64,000 bases of DNA. Source: Aggregatilineales bacterium. Lineage in GTDB: Bacteria; Chloroflexota; Anaerolineae; Aggregatilineales; Ch27. The DNA lies in the NCBI GenBank assembly GCA_029976025.1, contig JARKNX010000133.1:21683-85682 (forward strand), given 5' to 3'. The position numbers and the translations under genes are program-made. Position 1 is the stretch's first letter. Each line of letters begins with the position of its first letter. The notes under the pieces were generated by a model. That model worked only from the letters and a program-made list of their open reading frames with translations. It made no database searches and had not been told where the DNA came from. Positions 60,801 through 64,000 of the stretch are shown here, piece after piece.

Positions 60801-60986
60801 GCGCGGCCCGCACCCCCGGCGCCAGCCCCCGCCCCGCCAGAAGCCGCGCCGGACTTATCCGCCGCGCCGCGCGTTGAGCCGAAGCCAATGCCCAAGCCGG
60901 AAAGCGCCGGCTCCACCGCTTCTCAACTGCTTAAACGCAAGCGCCAGCGCAGCCAGGGTGAGGCGGAAGACGAGGGAGACTCGTAA
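57894..60986 (+). CDS. Large membrane protein with two VWA domains
   Basis: A 1030-residue protein. Helices at about 3-22 and 36-53; VWA1 with MIDAS DVSDSMDS at 70-77; beta-rich segment; GATase-like segment near 290-385 (VLMVAREG, YVRDLGGGLVVIGGDRSYGVGG); VWA2 with MIDAS DKSGS near 420 and GGGTDIRGG; another exported region; a membrane helix at about 840-858; and a cytosolic Pro/Ala-rich tail. The double-VWA with GATase insertion is seen in other BatA-like proteins. It closes the MoxR cluster and has the ATGA overlap noted above. Confidence 0.85.
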   Translation: MIFTTPLALLLLLLLPVLAYLGWPRLAFRRRRDTVSLLLRLTIVTLIVFGLAGLHISRAAEKLSVVFLVDVSDSMDSAAQAAALDYVREAMRHSGASDESAVILFGSNALVERPMLPGQGLGPIGSRPGTLSTNLAEAIRLGMALFPTDAARRMVVLSDGVVTAGDAAEAARLAAAGGAQIDFVPFSRQPSPEIMVTDVQVPTRLNVDEPFEIDYTVTSDTETAGIVSLLAGGQTLARARIALHVGENRYVFRLDSGFPATGFSDIRIQVEPVDPAADGFYQNNQLSAFTEITGPSRVLMVAREGAAGAADVEYLLPALQETGLDVERATPGDLPIGLAPLSAYASVILVNVPAADLSPLRMEVLRTYVRDLGGGLVVIGGDRSYGVGGYFRTPLEDALPVEMQIRDQERLPALSLIFVIDKSGSMGAVGPSGYSNIDLAKEAIIRSVALLNPTDRVGVVGFDTSASWVVQPTPAENINAIQAQVATLRAGGGTDIRGGLQAAASYLPNDPSTLRHVILLSDGGSDPSGIPELVERMRSDYSTTVSVVAIGDGYAPFLRDVAAIGRGNFHFTRDVSTIPSIFTAETVLATRSYIVEEEVYPAIVGEHPILTGIASLPPLFGYVASTVKDTAQLLMRSPIPNSDPVLAAWQFGLGRSVAWTSDATARWAVNWLPWEHYTRFFDQMVRWTITEGVNSNLEIRVETRDGEAALVVDARDRGGDFLNGLNLDAGVVGPDLQSQVIPLFQVAPGRYEGLFTPGVEGAYFIRVAGRPVANAPIDVVVAQTSGWVLAYSPEYRLRGQGADLALLNAVANLTGGGSLEGRPADVFRHDVRVASTQFPLWPWLLLAALLLLPFDVGVRRLIVTRGDWRKLTAWVQDRLGIQPDILTERARAAQLDRLRGAKERARPDLPADRPPELSAVDTILPADERRQPTAPRPAPDQDVGAAAASAAALAAHRRAVRDAGRGAEPARPAPPAPAPAPPEAAPDLSAAPRVEPKPMPKPESAGSTASQLLKRKRQRSQGEAEDEGDS

Positions 60987-61341
60987 AAGGGCTGACGCTC
61001 CCCGATACAAATGATTTCCGAACCTTCGAGGGGCGGACCGCGCCAGATTGCTGCCCCTGTTCCCCGCATGTACGGCAGTTTTCGCATTCCTGACCGGCTC
61101 GTTCCGGGCCGGAATACTCCCTGAATTCAGCGCAATTCTGGCTGCCGAACCGGCCCGAATACCTTATTTCAATATGTCTATTACCATAAAGATGATACTA
61201 GAACAAAAGTTAGAACACGGTATGAATTCCGTATAAAAATTTATTGTTAATGACTTGTATTGATGATACACTACTTTTGCCGAAGGGCTATTTTGCAGGC
61301 CGTAAAGCATTTGTAGCCCATATGCAGGGGGGATTTCTTCC
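60987..61341. other. AT-richer leader region before the TIR operon, 355 bases
   Basis: No gene is seen. The part 61150-61310 is AT-rich (for example runs such as GTATAAAAATTTATTG) against the GC-rich background. It holds the promoter below and ends in the ribosome site GGGGGGA before ATG 61342. The change in base use coincides with the change from the VWA cluster to the TIR genes and may mark a transferred segment. Confidence 0.6.
61244..61272 (+). promoter_or_regulatory. Promoter of the TIR operon
   Basis: TTGTTA (61244-61249) and TACACT (61267-61272) are exactly 17 bases apart, with a predicted start near 61279 and a leader of about 63 bases. The -35 is the same as that of the DksA-like operon. 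Confidence 0.65.
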
Positions 61342-63462
61342 ATGTCACGTTTTCTGTCGCTGATTAAAAAGGTAGGCGACCTGGTCGATATACTTAACCC
61401 TCTGATGGAGCTAGCCCGTAACTTCAGAGGGTTCACGGCCTTCGGGGCGTTCGCCCTGTTGATCGGCCTGGTCGTGGTGATTCTCCAGTTCCCCCAGGGC
61501 AGTTTTAACGTTTTGTTGGATGGCTTCAAGCGCCTGGAATCGGGTCAGTTTTTTCAGTTTGCTCTGGCAGCCCTGGCGGTATTCACCACCCTCTCCATCT
61601 TGCTGCTCGTGCTGGCCTATCTGCACTCCACGCGGACCCAGGCCGCCCAGAGCCTGATTTCTGTGGTGGTATGCAGCGACGATTCGGAGAGGAGACCAAT
61701 CCGCGACGCCCTGGTCATGCTGACCCTGGACAATGAGACTTTCCGCCAGCACACCGACGACGTGGGCGGCACGACCTTCCGCCTGGGCCGGGTCTGGCGC
61801 CAGAAGCGCGCCCGGTTGAATGCCGAACACACGGATTATGCCGCCCGCGATCCGCTGATTGTGGACCTGAAGCCGGGCGAGCAGATTGCGATCCCCCTTC
61901 AGAAGAAGGACCGGCCTGCCCTGCCAGAAGCGCCTTTGCCCTTGCCCTTGCCCACGCCCGGCGACAAATCGCTGCCCACCGTGTACATCTCCTATGCCGA
62001 CAGCGACGCCGCCACGGCTGCTACGATAGCGGACAGGCTGCGCCAGAGCGGATTTCCTGTCTGGCCGGTGGGAGCGACTGAAGATCGGAACGAGATCGAT
62101 CTGGGGACGGAACAGACTATCCGGCGCGCCGATATTATGATGGCGCTGGTCTCTGGCGCCGCCGAGACCTCCCCTCGTTTGACTAATGAAGCTAATTTCG
62201 CCCATACGACGAAGATAATGGTGGTGCCGGTGAAGATCGAACCAGACGTGACGATACCGCCCATGCTGAAAGGGCCGGCTCATAATGACGGACAGACGTC
62301 GCTGGAGATTAACCCGCGCAATCTTCTCGCCGAAGTTGACCGCCTGTCTGACGAATTGCGCTCCATTGGGGCCGCGCCAGTCGAGAACGTCGTTGATCCG
62401 ACGAAGCCGACACAGCCTTCAGCGAAAACCTTACCCAGGCCTCCCGCGAAGACTTCACCGAAGGGCGACAGGCCGCCGGCCAACCCGTTTGTCCACGGCG
62501 GAGTTGTGCGCGACGACCTGTTCATCGGGCGGCGGGAAGCGCTGGCTAAGATCAGCAACCGTATTGGCGGCGTTACGATGCAGTCTGTCTCCATCGTCGC
62601 CAATCGCCGGATGGGCAAGACCTCCCTCCTTCATTACGTCCAGAGGCGCCACAGGCGGTTGTTCCAGACGGAAGGGGGCTGGTCGGTGGTGTATGTGGAC
62701 ATGATGGATGCCCGCGCGCATGATAACGCCGGGATCATGCGCCTGCTGCGGCGGGCGATCGCTGGCCGGATAAAGCGCGATCCCTGGGCTGAAAAATATG
62801 ACGGCGACCTGAGCGTGATGGCCGAGGCGTTCGAAGATATGTCCGCGGATGGGGTCAATCTGGTGCTGTGCCTCGATGAATGGGAGGAAGTGATGGCCCA
62901 TCCGGAGCTTGACGCTCTGATCGAACAGCTTCGGGCGTCCGGCTCGATGTGCCGGATCGGGATGGTGGTGGCGACGGCCTACGAGCTGATCGATCTCAAG
63001 CGCGCCAGCCGGCTCGGCTCGCCGTTCTACAACATCTTTGACACCGTCTACCTCGGCCTGATGCCAGATGAGGAGTGGCAGGGCCTGGTGCAGGCGGCTT
63101 ATGAGCGCGGAGGGCGGCCGGTGGAGCCGAAGGATATGGCGTTGATTGGCTCGCTGGCTGGCGGCCACCCTTACCTGACGCAGCTTGCTGGCTCGCTGGT
63201 CTGGGAAGCGCCCTGGCAGGGCCGGGATACAGCAAATATCTGTCAGGTCTATAAGCATAAGGCGCGCGCGCTGTTCGGGGGCATCTGGAGTCGCCAGAAT
63301 GAAGCTCAGAAAGCGGCTATCCGCGAGGCGCTGGGCATCCACATGGCCGACCCGATCGCCAGAGATGTGTGGGATGATCTCAAGCGGCGCGGCGTGCTCA
63401 CCGAAGGCGGCGAAGTTTTTTGCCAGCCGTTCGCCGATTTTGTGATGAGTCAGGAACTGTAA
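61342..63462 (+). CDS. Membrane-anchored TIR + AAA/STAND-like ATPase with winged helix
   Basis: A 706-residue protein. Two membrane helices (about 32-50 and 75-95); a small beta domain (105-190); a TIR-type domain at 212-310 starting PTVYISYADSD, with a possible catalytic Glu283 in LTNEANFA; a Pro/Lys linker; an ATPase at about 390-620 with Walker A VANRRMGKTSLLH (419-431) and Walker B LVLCLDEWEE; and a C-terminal winged-helix end (DVWDDLKRRGVLTEGGEVF). TIR-ATPase fusions often act in phage defence, where TIR degrades or converts NAD when the ATPase part oligomerises; membrane anchoring ahead of TIR is less usual. ATG 61342 follows GGGGGGA. A second TIR gene follows after 21 bases. Confidence 0.85.
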   Translation: MSRFLSLIKKVGDLVDILNPLMELARNFRGFTAFGAFALLIGLVVVILQFPQGSFNVLLDGFKRLESGQFFQFALAALAVFTTLSILLLVLAYLHSTRTQAAQSLISVVVCSDDSERRPIRDALVMLTLDNETFRQHTDDVGGTTFRLGRVWRQKRARLNAEHTDYAARDPLIVDLKPGEQIAIPLQKKDRPALPEAPLPLPLPTPGDKSLPTVYISYADSDAATAATIADRLRQSGFPVWPVGATEDRNEIDLGTEQTIRRADIMMALVSGAAETSPRLTNEANFAHTTKIMVVPVKIEPDVTIPPMLKGPAHNDGQTSLEINPRNLLAEVDRLSDELRSIGAAPVENVVDPTKPTQPSAKTLPRPPAKTSPKGDRPPANPFVHGGVVRDDLFIGRREALAKISNRIGGVTMQSVSIVANRRMGKTSLLHYVQRRHRRLFQTEGGWSVVYVDMMDARAHDNAGIMRLLRRAIAGRIKRDPWAEKYDGDLSVMAEAFEDMSADGVNLVLCLDEWEEVMAHPELDALIEQLRASGSMCRIGMVVATAYELIDLKRASRLGSPFYNIFDTVYLGLMPDEEWQGLVQAAYERGGRPVEPKDMALIGSLAGGHPYLTQLAGSLVWEAPWQGRDTANICQVYKHKARALFGGIWSRQNEAQKAAIREALGIHMADPIARDVWDDLKRRGVLTEGGEVFCQPFADFVMSQEL

Positions 63463-63483
63463 CCCGATGGCATGAGGGGTCTT

Positions 63484-64000
63484 ATGCGGCTATTCATCTG
63501 TAGTGCGGACCAGGATCAGAGCAACGTCCTGAGCCTGACCAATGCCCTGGATGCGGCAGGTCACGAGTCCTGGCTGGACCTCTGGCTCCTGTCCGACACG
63601 GGCTGGCAGGAGCAGGTGCAGACAGCGATCAGGCAGTCGCGGGCTGTCCTGCACGTGCTCACCAGCTACTCGGCCCGGGATGAGCGCTGCCGGTGGGAAC
63701 GACAGCAGGCTGTCCACAGCGGTAAGCCCGTGATCGTTATCCGCTTCGACCCCGAAATCGCCGTGCCGGAGGACCTCGGCTCCTCTGCCACGATCATTGA
63801 CTTCAACCCCACCCCGACGGCGCAGAACTTCGGCCGCCTGATGGACCTCCTCAAGGATGCCGAGACTGCTCAGCCCGGCGCGCCGTCCTGGCCAAACCAC
63901 CGGCAGCCTCCGGCGCGCGGCCTGCTGGGGGCGGCTGAGCGGCACACTTTCGCCATTGCGACCGCTGCCGTCGTCGGCCTGCTCGGCCTGCTGGCCGATT
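63484..64000 (+). CDS. TIR-domain protein with membrane segment, cut by window end
   Basis: The open frame runs from ATG 63484 (GAGGGG just upstream) to the window end, 172 residues visible. Residues 1-130 form a TIR domain: strand RLFICSADQDQ, helix NVLSLTNALDAAGHESW, then AVLHVLTSYSARDERCRWERQQA with the probable catalytic Glu72, then KPVIVIRFD. A linker leads to a membrane helix starting near 154 (FAIATAAVVGLLGLLA), after which the sequence ends. It is almost certainly co-transcribed with the TIR-ATPase gene. The C-terminal part, which would name the effector or sensor, lies outside the window. Confidence 0.8.
   Translation, partial: MRLFICSADQDQSNVLSLTNALDAAGHESWLDLWLLSDTGWQEQVQTAIRQSRAVLHVLTSYSARDERCRWERQQAVHSGKPVIVIRFDPEIAVPEDLGSSATIIDFNPTPTAQNFGRLMDLLKDAETAQPGAPSWPNHRQPPARGLLGAAERHTFAIATAAVVGLLGLLAD

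Noticed and set aside
60987..64000. Prophage or transposon carrying the TIR genes
   Set aside because: No integrase, transposase, tRNA-type attachment site or direct repeats are visible in the part of the region inside the window.

Overview
The window is high-GC bacterial chromosome that reads best as a member of the Chloroflexota, probably Anaerolineae-like. This is an inference from gene content, not from a marker gene. The reasons are the many exported or membrane proteins with long Thr/Pro linkers encoded by TPT-type codon runs, Ser/Thr kinases fused to such linkers, the MoxR/DUF58/VWA cluster, and the absence of an rRNA or tRNA gene. Genes are densely packed on both strands, with short operons, sigma70-like promoters and GC-rich intrinsic terminators. 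No CRISPR array, tRNA, rRNA, transposase or prophage gene was seen.

Layout. 1-3141: the 5' part of a secreted protein, plsY, a lipoprotein, a methyltransferase and a small membrane protein. 3142-3818: a gene-free stretch with a promoter, strong hairpins and terminators, directly ahead of recX-rny (RecX and RNase Y). 6135-12312: a zinc-ribbon protein, then a minus-strand operon of a predicted pseudokinase, an active-looking Ser/Thr kinase and a YkgJ-type Cys-cluster protein. 12532-20312: aldo/keto reductase, an FHA-domain membrane protein, a lipoprotein, a HEAT-repeat protein, a DUF4342 protein and a sortase. 20500-24126: a KimA-like transporter, an MBL hydrolase and peptide deformylase. 24127-30690: an SH3/linker/zinc-ribbon membrane protein, folB-folK, a core MetE-like protein, an UlaG-like hydrolase, a DUF3267 protease and a nucleotidyltransferase-like protein. 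30773-36124: a hybrid histidine kinase with about seven PAS domains, SixA and a receiver-like protein that lacks the phosphorylatable Asp. 36457-43788: M19 dipeptidase, a Thr-rich membrane protein, M14 carboxypeptidase, Nudix hydrolase, a DksA-like protein, LspA, FTR1 and an orphan corrinoid protein.

43974-60986 is a long plus-strand block: an ABC-2 type transporter (ATPase, two permeases, a large membrane partner), a coiled-coil membrane protein, a lipoprotein, MoxR, a PP2C phosphatase, DUF58, two VWA membrane proteins and a 2Fe-2S ferredoxin. It looks like an envelope-associated assembly or surveillance module with Ser/Thr phosphosignalling; the PP2C could counter the kinases at 7-12 kb and the FHA protein could read their output.

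60987-64000 holds the most interesting candidate. After an AT-richer leader with a good promoter comes a membrane-anchored TIR + STAND-like ATPase + winged-helix protein. It is followed 21 bases later by a second TIR protein with a C-terminal membrane segment that runs off the window. Together they look like an undescribed TIR-based defence or signalling operon.
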